Shown: in pieces, positions 8,578 to 17,467 of the stretch
Layout: each line of letters begins with the position of its first letter
Position numbering within the stretch: the stretch's first letter is position 1
NCBI GenBank assembly: GCA_024279935.1
Contig: JAJRQZ010000036.1
Span: 1-53,298 of the forward strand
Direction: 5' to 3'
From: Bacteroidota bacterium
GTDB lineage: Bacteria > Bacteroidota > Bacteroidia > Bacteroidales > F082
Length of the DNA: 53,298 bases
The notes under the pieces: model-generated
Seen by the model: the letters and a program-made list of their open reading frames with translations, nothing else
What the model was told of the DNA's origin: nothing
The model's database searches: none
Program-made: the position numbers and the translations under genes

Positions 8578-9837
8578 CTATAATACGCTTAACCTGTTGG
8601 CATCTTGCTTTATAAAGATGAACAGCAAAATAGTAAATGCCCAAAGGGATGATCCCCCATAACTGAAAAAGGGAAGCGGAATTCCGATAACCGGAGCCAG
8701 GCCCACAGTCATCCCAATATTTACGGCAAAATGAAAAAACAAAATAGAGGCGACGCCATATCCATATATCCTGCCGAACTTCGATCTCTGCCGTTCGGCC
8801 AAAAAAACCAACCTTAGCAATAAAGCCAAGAAAGTCAAGATGACGGCCGCTGAGCCAAGAAAGCCCCATTCCTCACCAACGGTACAAAAAACAAAATCGG
8901 TGCTTTGCTCCGGAACGAAATTGTTTCGAGTAAGCATTCCCTGACGGAATCCTTTTCCGCTAAGGCCTCCTGAACCAATTGCTATTTTTGATTGATTAAC
9001 ATTATATCCGGCCCCGTGAATATCGTCTTCTATTCCCAAGAGAACATTTATCCTCTTTTTCTGATGAGCGGCCAAAACGTTTTCATAGCCATAGTGAACG
9101 CTGAAAACAAATGCCGATGCCAATGCCAAAACAGCAAGACCAAGCTTAAATTGTCTCCTGAATTTCTTATAAAACAACCATCCAAGCAGAAAAACCAGGG
9201 CAAGGGCCGAGATAATATAGGTTTCCCCAAACAAAAGGGTTAGAATAAACAACATTGCCATTATTATGCCCACAACAATTATTGCTCCCGACATGCCCTC
9301 GCGGAACAAAACCAAAACAAACGAAAAATATACCAAGGCAGAGCCTGTATCGTTTTGAAGCAAAATAAAAACAGCAGGCAAGGCTAAAATGGCCATAGAA
9401 ACAATGCGTGTCCTCAGTTGCCGCATATCGACATTCAAAGTGCTCAGATATTTTGCCAAAGCAAGGGATGTCGCAACCTTTGCAAATTCTGCGGGCTGAA
9501 TGGCAAAGCCCCCCATCTGAAACCATGATTTCGAACCGGCAACTGTCTTGCCGAAAAGCAATACCGCTATCAGGACAATCATCATCCCGATATAAAACGC
9601 AAATGCAAATTGCGAGAAGAATTTGGCGTCGATGATCATTATCGATATAGCCAAAACAATAGCTAAAGCAATCCAAAGCAGTTGTTTCCCATATCGCTCC
9701 GATAAATCGAAAACGCTACTTACCTCATCGCCCGAGCTCGCCGAATATATGCTCAACCATCCGAAAAACACTAAAACCGCATATAAAAATACTGTAAGCC
9801 AGTCGGTGTCCGCCGATGTGTGTCTTCCTCTCCGCAT
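8578..9837 (-). CDS. rodA: Rod-shape peptidoglycan polymerase RodA (FtsW/RodA/SpoVE family)
   Basis: RodA is the SEDS glycosyltransferase that polymerises lipid II for cell elongation together with a class B PBP. The 419 residues show about ten membrane helices, with QPAEFAKVATSLALAKYL early, LLQNDTGSALVYF in the middle, and the family's C-terminal blocks GSGGLSGKGFRQG, FVPEQSTDFVFCTVGEEWGF and PLPFFSYGGSSLWA. The partner PBP2 and mreBCD are not in the window. The -7 box TACTTTTG lies only four bases upstream of the ATG, suggesting a leaderless mRNA. Confidence 0.93.
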   Translation of the reverse strand: MRRGRHTSADTDWLTVFLYAVLVFFGWLSIYSASSGDEVSSVFDLSERYGKQLLWIALAIVLAISIMIIDAKFFSQFAFAFYIGMMIVLIAVLLFGKTVAGSKSWFQMGGFAIQPAEFAKVATSLALAKYLSTLNVDMRQLRTRIVSMAILALPAVFILLQNDTGSALVYFSFVLVLFREGMSGAIIVVGIIMAMLFILTLLFGETYIISALALVFLLGWLFYKKFRRQFKLGLAVLALASAFVFSVHYGYENVLAAHQKKRINVLLGIEDDIHGAGYNVNQSKIAIGSGGLSGKGFRQGMLTRNNFVPEQSTDFVFCTVGEEWGFLGSAAVILTFLALLLRLVFLAERQRSKFGRIYGYGVASILFFHFAVNIGMTVGLAPVIGIPLPFFSYGGSSLWAFTILLFIFIKQDANRLSVL

Positions 9838-9841
9838 CTTG

Positions 9842-9849
9842 CAAAAGTA
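9842..9849 (-). promoter_or_regulatory. -7 box abutting the rodA start codon
   Basis: On the minus strand TACTTTTG is followed by CAAG and then the rodA ATG. In Bacteroidota promoters the TAnnTTTG box is centred about seven bases before the transcription start, so the transcript would start at or within a base or two of the ATG. No clear -33 element is visible. Confidence 0.5.
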
Positions 9850-9936
9850 AAACTATTATAACATTATAATTCCGGTGCTTGGGGGTTTTCTTGATATTCA
9901 GTAAAAACCTCGTTAATGAATTTATCAAAAGATAAT

Positions 9937-10407
9937 TTAATCTTTCTCAATCATTAACTCGTCCAATTCATATATTTCAGATATTACATATAATTCAGGG
10001 TACTCCTCATAAGAATATCTTAATATTTGTATTGCTTCCGGGGATTCTTGAATTTCATCAATAAATATTAATGTTTCTTTTATTTCTGATATTTCAGTAT
10101 TGTTTGCTAAAAAAAGTGATTCAACAATATTTTTAACCTCACATTTATCAGTAAAATACGATTTGTTATATGATTTCTCTAAATTTAAGGATATGCTATA
10201 TTTGAACTGTTTTGAAAACTCCTTAATTAAGTATTCAGAGCGCGTTGCTTTTTCGCTATACCACATCAGCACCCGTGGCCGTCCCCTTGAAGTGTACCTC
10301 TCTTTCCCTTGATTGTGGCGGCCCGGCTTTGAGGCGACGTCGTTTGTCTGGCCCTTGTAGAAAACACCGGCCTTTACCGAATATAATATGTAAACGCAAT
10401 AAGACAT
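9937..10407 (-). pseudogene. Chimera of a GIY-YIG nuclease N-terminus and an AAA ATPase fragment
   Basis: Residues 1-58 are a GIY-YIG endonuclease start: YCVYILYSVKAGVFYKGQT, then GRHNQGKERYTSRGRP and the ATRSE region. From about residue 59 the sequence changes to what looks like the middle of a DUF4143-type AAA ATPase. YLIKEFSKQFKY is what follows a GKT P-loop in such proteins, and LIFIDEIQESPEAIQILRY is a clear Walker B block with the next strand. The P-loop itself and everything after YELDEL are missing. So a deletion or recombination near 10230 joined two unrelated genes and kept the frame. Neither half is complete; I expect no function. Confidence 0.7.
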
Positions 10408-10412
10408 CAGAT

Positions 10413-10444
10413 CAAAAAAAAACCCTGACGGCTTATTGTCAGGG
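10413..10444 (-). terminator. Intrinsic terminator after tRNA-Leu
   Basis: On the minus strand CCCTGAC (complement of 10438-10444), an eight-base loop and GTCAGGG (complement of 10423-10429) are followed by TTTTTTTTTG. It begins five bases past the tRNA 3' end. Confidence 0.85.
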
Positions 10445-10448
10445 CTTG

Positions 10449-10532
10449 TACCCGAGGCCGGGGTCGAACCGGCACGAGTGTTACCTCACTGGTTTTTGAG
10501 ACCAGCGCGTCTACCAATTCCGCCACTCGGGC
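10449..10532 (-). tRNA. tRNA-Leu, anticodon CAA
   Basis: The minus strand folds into a class II tRNA of 84 nt. Its acceptor stem is GCCCGAG with CTCGGGT, and the anticodon stem CTGGT/ACCAG closes the loop CTCAAAA, so the anticodon is CAA and reads UUG codons. A long variable arm and a T arm with GGTTCGACCCC are present. The discriminator is A and CCA is not encoded, as is usual in Bacteroidota. Confidence 0.96.
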
Positions 10533-10611
10533 AAGGCCTTTTGAAAAGGTTTGCAAATTTACACTTTTTAATAATTAAAAAGCAAACTGCCTCGAAAATT
10601 ATTTTCCCTTG

Positions 10612-10641
10612 TTGACCAAACCAAATATTATAGTACTTTTG
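10612..10641 (+). promoter_or_regulatory. Bacteroidota-type promoter for prs
   Basis: TTG(AC) at 10612-10616 and TACTTTTG at 10634-10641 are 17-19 bases apart. Transcription would start near 10647, about 30 bases before the prs ATG. Confidence 0.65.
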
Positions 10642-10678
10642 CAGCGATTTTTGGGCTAATCATTTAACAAATAATAAA

Positions 10679-11617
10679 ATGGCTGAGGACAATGTAAGTA
10701 TTTTCTCCGGAAGGGAAAGCAGGTATCTTGCTGAAAAAATTGCCGAAAGTAACGGAAGGCCTCTCGGAAGGTCGATAGTTACAGAGTTCTCAGATGGGGA
10801 GTTCCAACCTTCTTATGAGGAAAACATTCGCGGGAAAGACGTCTTTATCATTCAATCCACCTTCCCCTCAGCCGATAACTTATTCGAGTTGTTGATGATG
10901 ATCGATGCTGCAAAAAGAGCATCCGCGAAAAAAATCATTGCTGTTATCCCCTACTTTGGTTATGCCCGCCAGGACAGGAAAGACAAGCCCAGGGTCGCCA
11001 TCGGCTCAAAACTTGTTGCCAACCTTTTGACCTCTGCCGGCGTGCATCGTATTATCACACTTGATCTGCATGCCGACCAGATACAAGGGTTTTTCGACGT
11101 CCCTGTCGATAATTTATATGCATCGAGCATTTTCTATCCTTATTTAAAACAATTGGGCCTTGAGAATCTAGTGATGGCATCGCCCGATACAGGAGGAACA
11201 CGGAGGGCTGCGTCTTATGCGAAGGCACTCGGGATAGGCTTTGTGATTTGTTATAAACAAAGGGCAAAACCCAATGTCATCGAAAGAATGGAACTAATCG
11301 GCGATGTTGAAGGCAAGGATGTTGTTTTGGTTGACGACATTATTGACACGGCCGGCACAATTACCAAGGCCGCCGACCTTATTAAAAGTCATGGCGCAAA
11401 AACCGTAAGGGCTTTTTGTACGCATCCGCTTTTTTCAGGAAATGCTTACGAAAGGATAAACAGCTCGGTTTTCGACGAGGTTGTTGTTACTGACACTATA
11501 CCCTTAAAACAACATTCCGATAAAATAAGAGTATTATCAACTGCCGACCTCATGTCGGAAGTTATCAATAGAGTACAGAACTTTGAATCGATAAGTTCTT
11601 TATTTAAATACAAATAA
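10679..11617 (+). CDS. prs: Ribose-phosphate pyrophosphokinase
   Basis: Prs makes PRPP from ribose 5-phosphate and ATP for nucleotide, histidine and tryptophan synthesis. The 312 residues have the class I blocks: FSDGEFQPSYEENIRGKDV, the flexible loop YFGYARQDRKDKPR, the metal- and PRPP-binding LDLHADQIQGFF, and the PRPP loop VVLVDDIIDTAGTI. Length is normal. It is followed 21 bases later by the ribosomal protein L25 gene, and the pair ends at a strong terminator. The prs-L25-pth order is common in Bacteroidota. Confidence 0.96.
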   Translation: MAEDNVSIFSGRESRYLAEKIAESNGRPLGRSIVTEFSDGEFQPSYEENIRGKDVFIIQSTFPSADNLFELLMMIDAAKRASAKKIIAVIPYFGYARQDRKDKPRVAIGSKLVANLLTSAGVHRIITLDLHADQIQGFFDVPVDNLYASSIFYPYLKQLGLENLVMASPDTGGTRRAASYAKALGIGFVICYKQRAKPNVIERMELIGDVEGKDVVLVDDIIDTAGTITKAADLIKSHGAKTVRAFCTHPLFSGNAYERINSSVFDEVVVTDTIPLKQHSDKIRVLSTADLMSEVINRVQNFESISSLFKYK

Positions 11618-11638
11618 TTATAAATTAAAAAATTTAAG

Positions 11639-12262
11639 ATGAAAAAAGTATCATTGAGCGGTTCTCTTAGAGAGAACGTAGGGAAAAAAGATGCTAAAAA
11701 ACAAAGGCGGGAAGGCAAAATCCCTTGTGTTATCTATGGTGGAAAAGAGCAAGTCCATTTTTCAGTCGAAGAACTGAATTTCGACAGCCTGATTTTCACC
11801 CCTGAAGTTTACGAAATCAACCTTGAAGTTGACGGCAAACAATATAGTGCTGTTTTACAGGATGTTCAATATCATCCTGTTACCGACAAGGTTTTGCATG
11901 CCGACTTTCTTGAAGTTATTGAAGGCAAGCCTATTATTGTCGGCATTCCGGTACGCTTGGTCGGAGATTCCCCGGGCGTTATACGCGGAGGAAAACTTAT
12001 ACATAAGATGCACAGGCTTCGTATTAAAGGATTGATCAACCAAATTCCTGAATTCGTGGAAGTTGATATTTCCAGTATGGATATAGGCGGATCCGTAAAG
12101 GTCAGGGAAATCGAATTGGAAAACATGTCGTTTCTTGATCCTCTAAACAGTGTTATCGTCAGGGTTAAAGCTGCCAGGAATGTTGAGGAGGAAGTTGAAG
12201 AAGAGGAAGAAGAGGAAACTGGGGAAGCAGTAGAGGCAGCCCCGGCTCCTGATGCTGAATAG
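11639..12262 (+). CDS. rplY: 50S ribosomal protein L25 / general stress protein Ctc
   Basis: L25 binds 5S rRNA in the large subunit. The 207-residue form is the long Ctc type: an N-terminal L25 domain (about 1-90) with LRENVGKKDAKKQRREGKIP and a beta-barrel C-terminal domain (about 95-185) with the block GKPIIVGIPVRLVG. It ends in a very acidic tail of Glu runs from about 183 to 207, typical of Bacteroidota. It is co-directional with prs and separated from pth by an intrinsic terminator. Confidence 0.93.
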   Translation: MKKVSLSGSLRENVGKKDAKKQRREGKIPCVIYGGKEQVHFSVEELNFDSLIFTPEVYEINLEVDGKQYSAVLQDVQYHPVTDKVLHADFLEVIEGKPIIVGIPVRLVGDSPGVIRGGKLIHKMHRLRIKGLINQIPEFVEVDISSMDIGGSVKVREIELENMSFLDPLNSVIVRVKAARNVEEEVEEEEEEETGEAVEAAPAPDAE

Positions 12263-12280
12263 CAAAAAATACGTTCTTAC

Positions 12281-12322
12281 AACAACGGGATAAGTCCAAA
12301 GAACTTATCCCGTTGTTTTTTC
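12281..12322 (+). terminator. Strong intrinsic terminator after rplY
   Basis: A perfect 15-bp stem, AACAACGGGATAAGT (12281-12295) with its complement at 12303-12317, closes a 7-base loop and is followed by TTTT. It ends about 17-20 bases before the TTG start of pth, so pth must be served by read-through or by a promoter hidden in the hairpin region. Confidence 0.9.
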
Positions 12323-12338
12323 AATCAAATTTAAAAAA

Positions 12339-12902
12339 TTGAAATACTTAATAGTCGGCTTAGGGAATATTGGATCCGAGTATAAAAACACTCGCCACAA
12401 TATCGGCTTCGACATTGCCGACCAATTAGTCCATGAGCTAAAAGGCGAATTCAGGGTCGATAAGCTGGCCTCTGTGGCAAAAGTGACATACAAAGGCCGC
12501 AATTTGCTTGTAATAAAGCCAACTACCTATATGAACCTTAGCGGGAAAGCAGTTAAATACTGGCTGGGGAAAGAAAAAATACCCATTGAGAAATTATTGG
12601 TTTTGGTTGATGATATTGTTCTGGGAACAGGAGTGCTAAGGCTTAAGACCAAAGGTGGCGACGCCGGTCACAACGGCCTTACCGATATAATAAACAAGTT
12701 GTGCACAACTTCTTTCCCAAGATTAAGGTTTGGTATCGGAAACGATTTCCCACGCGGATACCAATCGAATTATGTTCTTGGAAAATGGAGCAATAAGGAA
12801 ATTGACATGCTTCTGCCGCGGGTTGACAATGCCGTGGAAATGATAAAAAGCTCTGTGAGCATCGGCCCCGGCCTTACAATGACAAATTTCAACAATAAAT
12901 AA
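12339..12902 (+). CDS. pth: Peptidyl-tRNA hydrolase
   Basis: Pth frees tRNA from peptidyl-tRNA that drops off ribosomes. The 187 residues start at a TTG directly followed by KYLIVGLGNIGSEYKNTRHNIGF, which contains the catalytic His of the NTRHN motif. KPTTYMNLSGKAV and GGDAGHNGL (the second key His/Asn block) follow, then RFGIGN. No upstream ATG gives a better N-terminus. The gene follows prs-rplY after a terminator and converges on the glycyl-tRNA synthetase gene two bases downstream of its stop. Confidence 0.95.
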   Translation: MKYLIVGLGNIGSEYKNTRHNIGFDIADQLVHELKGEFRVDKLASVAKVTYKGRNLLVIKPTTYMNLSGKAVKYWLGKEKIPIEKLLVLVDDIVLGTGVLRLKTKGGDAGHNGLTDIINKLCTTSFPRLRFGIGNDFPRGYQSNYVLGKWSNKEIDMLLPRVDNAVEMIKSSVSIGPGLTMTNFNNK

Positions 12903-12904
12903 AG

Positions 12905-14425
12905 TTACTGCTTAAGCCTTTTGGCTATAATGCCTGAAACTTCCTCTGCCCTGACCCTTTCCTGTGTCATGCTGTCGCGCTCGCGGATAGTTACCGTATT
13001 GTCTTCAAGTGTCTGATGGTCAACAGTTACGCAATATGGGGTTCCCAATGCGTCGTGGCGGCGGTAGCGTTTTCCTATCGAATCTTTTTCCTCGTAAAAA
13101 CACATATAATCCGACTTCAGCCCATCGAGGATCTCATGGGCTTTCTCAGGAAGCCCTGCCTTCTTCAGCAGTGGGAAAACGGCTACCTTATAAGGCGACA
13201 AAACGGGTGGCAGCTTCAATACCACCCTGCTGCTGCCATCATCAAGGTTTTCCTCGCTATAAGCAAAGCTCAAAACTGCAAGGAACATCCTGTCGAGGCC
13301 AATTGAAGTTTCAACAACGTAGGGAACATAACTCTCGTTCAATTCGGGATCGTGGTAGCGAAGTTTTTTGCCTGAAAACTCCTCATGGGCGCTCAGGTCG
13401 AAATCGGTGCGCGAGTGAATACCTTCTAGTTCCTTAAACCCCATCGGGAAATCAAACTCGATATCGGCGGCGGCATTGGCATAATGGGCTAGTTTGTCGT
13501 GATCGTGGAAACGGTATCTATCTGCCGGTATGCCAAGTGATTTATGCCAGTTCATGCGTTCTTCCTTCCAGTAGTCATACCATTTCATTTCTTCACCGGG
13601 ACGAACGAAAAACTGCATTTCCATTTGCTCGAATTCGCGCATCCTGAAAATAAACTGACGTGCAACTATCTCATTCCGAAAGGCTTTCCCTGTTTGTGCG
13701 ATACCAAAAGGTATTTTCATCCTTCCTGTTTTCTGAACGTTCAAATAATTCACGAAAATCCCCTGTGCTGTCTCGGGGCGAAGGAAGATCTCGTTGGCTC
13801 CTTCTGCTGTCGATCCCATTTGAGTTGAGAACATAAGATTAAACTGCCTTACGTCTGTCCAGTTCCTGGAGCCCGAAACGGGGCATGCTATTCCCAAATC
13901 CTCAATGAGCAGCTTGATGGCTTCCATATTGTTTTCCTCCATGGCAGGATAAAGCCGTTGTTTTATTCCTTCTATCTTTTCGATGTTAGCCAGGACACGG
14001 GGGTTGGTCCCGCGGTATTGCTGCTCGTCGAAACTGTCGCCGAAACGTTTTGCCGCCTTGGCAAGCTCTTTGTCGATTTTTCCATCGACCTTGGCAATAT
14101 ATTCCTCAACCAACACATCGGCGCGATAGCGCTTTTTGGAATCCTTATTGTCGATCATCGGGTCATTGAACGCATCTACGTGCCCCGACGCTTTCCAAAC
14201 AGTCGGGTGCATGAAAATAGCGCTGTCGATACCAACAATATTGTCGTGCATCTGCACCATCGCCTTCCACCAATAGTCTCTTATGTTTTTCTTAAGTTCG
14301 GCCCCGTTCTGAGCATAATCGTAAACGGCACTTAAACCGTCGTAAATCTCACTGCTTTGAAAAACAAAACCATATTCTTTTGCGTGCGCAATTATTTTCT
14401 TCAATAAATCTTCCTGTTGTGCCAT
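12905..14425 (-). CDS. glyQS: Glycine--tRNA ligase (single-chain, class II)
   Basis: This cytoplasmic enzyme charges tRNA-Gly. The 506 residues fit the alpha2-type glycyl-tRNA synthetase of about 460-510 residues rather than the split GlyQ/GlyS. It begins with FQSSEIYDGL-x-x-VYDYAQNGAELK and carries the class II motif 2 region FRNEIVARQFIFRMREFEQMEM and a motif 3-type SIGLDRMF-x-AVL. The C-terminal anticodon-binding domain (about 400-506) has APYKVAVFPLLKK-like sequence and YRRHDALGTPYCVTVDHQT. Complete and intact. Confidence 0.95.
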   Translation of the reverse strand: MAQQEDLLKKIIAHAKEYGFVFQSSEIYDGLSAVYDYAQNGAELKKNIRDYWWKAMVQMHDNIVGIDSAIFMHPTVWKASGHVDAFNDPMIDNKDSKKRYRADVLVEEYIAKVDGKIDKELAKAAKRFGDSFDEQQYRGTNPRVLANIEKIEGIKQRLYPAMEENNMEAIKLLIEDLGIACPVSGSRNWTDVRQFNLMFSTQMGSTAEGANEIFLRPETAQGIFVNYLNVQKTGRMKIPFGIAQTGKAFRNEIVARQFIFRMREFEQMEMQFFVRPGEEMKWYDYWKEERMNWHKSLGIPADRYRFHDHDKLAHYANAAADIEFDFPMGFKELEGIHSRTDFDLSAHEEFSGKKLRYHDPELNESYVPYVVETSIGLDRMFLAVLSFAYSEENLDDGSSRVVLKLPPVLSPYKVAVFPLLKKAGLPEKAHEILDGLKSDYMCFYEEKDSIGKRYRRHDALGTPYCVTVDHQTLEDNTVTIRERDSMTQERVRAEEVSGIIAKRLKQ

Positions 14426-14527
14426 CTGATTAAATTTTGTTGGTATAAGTGTTTAAGGTGAAATAAATCATTTTCTTTTATCATTATTTCCCAATTGCCC
14501 TATTACCCTTTCCCTCTTTCTTTAATG

Positions 14528-14737
14528 CTAATTAGTAAAAAAGTCGATTACATTACCAAAAGTTGAGCTTGCACGTTTATACAATTCGGTATATCCGCAT
14601 TGGGTGCAGGATATAGTCGTAAACTTTTTGTTTTGTACGTCGAAAATTTTGGCGAAAGCACCACCTGTTGCCCTCATCTGGTCAACTTCATACTGACGGT
14701 TTCCGCATTTTGGGCATACATATTCTTTTTTTTCCAT
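14528..14737 (-). CDS. Small zinc-ribbon nucleic-acid-binding protein
   Basis: A 69-residue protein with two cysteine pairs, CPKCGNRQ near residue 8 and CTQCGYTELYKR near residue 44, which would hold one zinc ion in a zinc-ribbon fold. It matches the short family annotated as zinc ribbon nucleic-acid-binding proteins, whose function is not established. It lies alone between glyQS and argF; the upstream bases 14738-14850 hold no further gene. Confidence 0.75.
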   Translation of the reverse strand: MEKKEYVCPKCGNRQYEVDQMRATGGAFAKIFDVQNKKFTTISCTQCGYTELYKRASSTFGNVIDFFTN

Positions 14738-14851
14738 GATTATAAATTTTAGTTTTCATTTCGGCCACCGGGGGAAATCTCCCTAATGAAACCCAATTTA
14801 TCACAGGGGTTTCGCGGTCGTAGATCTTTAGGGATGACGGATGCTTTTATC

Positions 14852-15853
14852 CTATGCGCCTAAAGTAGCGACCATTACTGCTTTTATGGTATGCAATCGG
14901 TTTTCGGCCTCATCAAAAACCACAGAGTTTTCCGATTCGAATACTTCGTCGGTAACTTCCATGGCCTCAACACCGAATTTCTGATAAATATCTTCCCCAA
15001 CAACAGTTTCGCGATTGTGGAAAGCTGGCAAACAATGCATGAATTTTGTTCTGGGATTTGCTGTTTTCGCCATAAGGGAGGCATTTATTTGGTAAGGCAT
15101 CATTATTTCGATGCGTTCTTTCCAAACTTCATCGGGCTCGCCCATCGACACCCAAACATCGGTATAAACAAAATCAACGTCCTTAACGCCTTGGTCAACA
15201 CTTTCGGTAAGTATTATGGAAGCGCCGGTTTGCTTTGCGATTTCCTTACATTCGGCAACTAATCCTTCTTCGGGCCACATTTGCCTTGGGGCAACGGCAC
15301 GGAAGTCCATTCCCATCTTTGCTGCTCCAACCATGAGCGAATTTCCCATATTGTTTCTGGCATCGCCCAAATAGGCAAAGGAAACCCGGTTTAAGGGTTT
15401 ATCGCTATGCTCCATCATAGTGAGGAAGTCGGCCAAAATCTGCGTGGGGTGATATTCGTTAGTTAGGCCGTTCCACACAGGAACGCCGGCATACTTCCCG
15501 AGGTCTTCTACAATTGACTGCCCGAAACCCCTATATTCGATTCCGTCGTACATCCTGCCAAGCACGCGGGCGGTATCCTTCATCGATTCTTTTTTCCCTA
15601 TCTGCGAGCCGGACGGCCCCAGGTAAGTAACATTTGCGCCCTGGTCGTAAGCAGCGGCCTCGAAGGCGCAACGTGTTCGTGTTGAGGCTTTTTCAAATAT
15701 CAACGCTATGTTTTTGCCCTTGAGGCCCTGTTGCTCTGAACCGGTATATTTTGCCTTTTTGAGGTCGGCAGAAAGATCCAGTAAAAATTTTATTTCTTTT
15801 GGAGTGAAATCCAACAATTTAAGAAAATTCCTGTTTCTAAGGTTGAATGCCAT
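14852..15853 (-). CDS. argF: Ornithine carbamoyltransferase
   Basis: The enzyme makes citrulline from ornithine and carbamoyl phosphate in arginine synthesis or in the arginine deiminase route. I start it at the ATG at 15853, giving 333 residues as in typical enzymes. An upstream extension of 25 codons is AT-rich and reads as leader. Residues about 53-58 read STRTRC, the carbamoyl-phosphate loop. The [11 protein letters not shown] block follows in the middle, and [13 protein letters not shown] near residue 270 carries the catalytic Cys. The lone position, without other arg genes, leaves the direction in vivo open. Confidence 0.93.
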   Translation of the reverse strand: MAFNLRNRNFLKLLDFTPKEIKFLLDLSADLKKAKYTGSEQQGLKGKNIALIFEKASTRTRCAFEAAAYDQGANVTYLGPSGSQIGKKESMKDTARVLGRMYDGIEYRGFGQSIVEDLGKYAGVPVWNGLTNEYHPTQILADFLTMMEHSDKPLNRVSFAYLGDARNNMGNSLMVGAAKMGMDFRAVAPRQMWPEEGLVAECKEIAKQTGASIILTESVDQGVKDVDFVYTDVWVSMGEPDEVWKERIEIMMPYQINASLMAKTANPRTKFMHCLPAFHNRETVVGEDIYQKFGVEAMEVTDEVFESENSVVFDEAENRLHTIKAVMVATLGA

Positions 15854-15906
15854 ATCTTTATGTTTTAAGCGATAAATAAAAATGTTGTATGCGAATAATT
15901 GCGGGG

Positions 15907-15914
15907 CAAAAGTA
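15907..15914 (-). promoter_or_regulatory. -7 box for argF
   Basis: TACTTTTG on the minus strand, 53 bases upstream of the chosen argF start, fits TAnnTTTG. It would make the 25-codon upstream extension untranslated leader. The -33 element is not clear. Confidence 0.5.
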
Positions 15915-16045
15915 TAAAAATTAAGCAAGTGCTTTTTATTGTTTCTCGGATTTCTTTTAAAGGATAATTATCTAATAAATAAAGCGTTTTGGATATATTT
16001 TCCCATTAATAAACAACGAGATTCGATCATGATTATTAAATGACT

Positions 16046-16053
16046 TACTTTTG
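16046..16053 (+). promoter_or_regulatory. -7 box abutting the meaB start codon
   Basis: TACTTTTG is followed by CACAA and the GTG start at 16059, so the transcript would begin within a few bases of the start codon. No clear -33 TTTG is present. Confidence 0.45.
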
Positions 16054-16058
16054 CACAA

Positions 16059-17159
16059 GTGAAAGAGGCTAATAAAAATAAAAAATCCGCGTTGCGCATA
16101 CAAGCCGGCATCGAGCAACCTGCATCGGTTAATCCTGTGCTAAAGTCTGGTTTACAGAAGTTTAAAAAACCAAAACTCAATATCGAACAACTTGCAAAAG
16201 ATATACTTAAGGGTAAACGGTCATCGCTTTCGCAGGGAATCACATTAGTTGAAAGTTCCTTGCCCGGCGACAAGGTCCTTGCAAAACAAATCATTCAGGA
16301 GTGTTTGCCTTATGCAGGGAACTCCATTAGGATTGGTATTACAGGAGTACCCGGGGTTGGAAAAAGTACTTTTATAGAGGCCTTCGGAAATTACCTTATC
16401 CAAAAAGGCAAAAAAGTCGCGGTTCTGGCCATCGACCCGTCCAGCAAGCGCACAAAAGGCAGCATACTCGGTGACAAAACACGTATGGAAAGCCTCAGTG
16501 TTAACCCAGATGCCTTTATCCGCCCTTCGGCAAGCGCAGGAACACTCGGGGGCGTTGCGCGTAAAACACGCGAAACCATTACACTTTGCGAGGCTTCGGG
16601 TTTTGATGTCATCCTGGTTGAAACTGTCGGTGTAGGACAATCAGAAATCGCAGTTGCCCAAATCGTCGACTTTTTCCTCCTCCTCATGCTTGCCGGAAGC
16701 GGCGACGAGCTGCAAGGCATAAAAAGGGGCATTATGGAAATGGCCGACATGATATTGATAAACAAGGCTGACGGGGACAATACATCCAAAGCCGACCTTG
16801 CCAGGCGCGAGTTCGAAAACGCACTTCATCTTTTCCCTGCCTTAGAAAACAATTGGACCCCAATTGTGAGAACAGCCTCGGCCTTGTATTCGACAGGGAT
16901 AGAGGGCACCTGGGAAACAATAAACGAATACATCAGGCTCACAAAAGAAAACGGTCATTTCATGCTGAAAAGATCCAGGCAATCGGGCGAAATCCTCCGC
17001 GAAAGAATAGAATCGGCATTGATGGATGATTTTTATAACGACCCGGAACTTAAAGAAAAACTAAAGTCAACAAGCAAGGAAATTGAAAGAGGAAACCTGA
17101 GCCCTTATGATGCTGCCGATGAATTATTGGAAATTTATCTTGACAAAAAAAATAAGTAA
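16059..17159 (+). CDS. meaB: Methylmalonyl-CoA mutase chaperone GTPase MeaB (ArgK family)
   Basis: MeaB is a G3E GTPase that gates loading of, and protects, the B12-dependent methylmalonyl-CoA mutase. The 366 residues show the Walker A GVPGVGKST (96-104), the Mg-binding AIDPSSKRTKGSILGDKTRM block, VETVGVGQSE (G3) and LINKADGD (G4 NKxD). A C-terminal dimerisation helix region follows. The N-terminal 45 residues are a basic extension. The start is GTG. The mutase itself is not in the window, but propionate metabolism is usual in Bacteroidota. Confidence 0.92.
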   Translation: MKEANKNKKSALRIQAGIEQPASVNPVLKSGLQKFKKPKLNIEQLAKDILKGKRSSLSQGITLVESSLPGDKVLAKQIIQECLPYAGNSIRIGITGVPGVGKSTFIEAFGNYLIQKGKKVAVLAIDPSSKRTKGSILGDKTRMESLSVNPDAFIRPSASAGTLGGVARKTRETITLCEASGFDVILVETVGVGQSEIAVAQIVDFFLLLMLAGSGDELQGIKRGIMEMADMILINKADGDNTSKADLARREFENALHLFPALENNWTPIVRTASALYSTGIEGTWETINEYIRLTKENGHFMLKRSRQSGEILRERIESALMDDFYNDPELKEKLKSTSKEIERGNLSPYDAADELLEIYLDKKNK

Positions 17160-17467
17160 GCACAGCTTTTGTTGGGCGTAATCCCCCCTTCGATCAAAAT
17201 ATCTATGAGTATTTTAGATAACGGGGGGGAGAAAAACAAAAAAAGTGAAAATCTTGGATAGTTTTATAAATTGATGTATCTATTCTCAATTGAATTGACC
17301 ATGAATAAAGGATACAGAGAAACAATAACGGTTTGAATATGGTGCGTCCCGCATTCTGAAACGATTATTCTTCAGCTTGCTACTAATTCTATTTTGTGTA
17401 TTAACTTTCATGTTTACAACTAATTGCGGCAGGCACTATGTTTTTTGTTAACAACTATAGCTTGTTC
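17160..17467. other. Intergenic stretch after meaB
   Basis: 308 bases without a gene. An imperfect hairpin with a CCCCCC arm near 17185 and a GGGGGG arm near 17224, closed by mostly paired A/T sequence, may terminate meaB. Nothing else recognisable. Confidence 0.4.
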
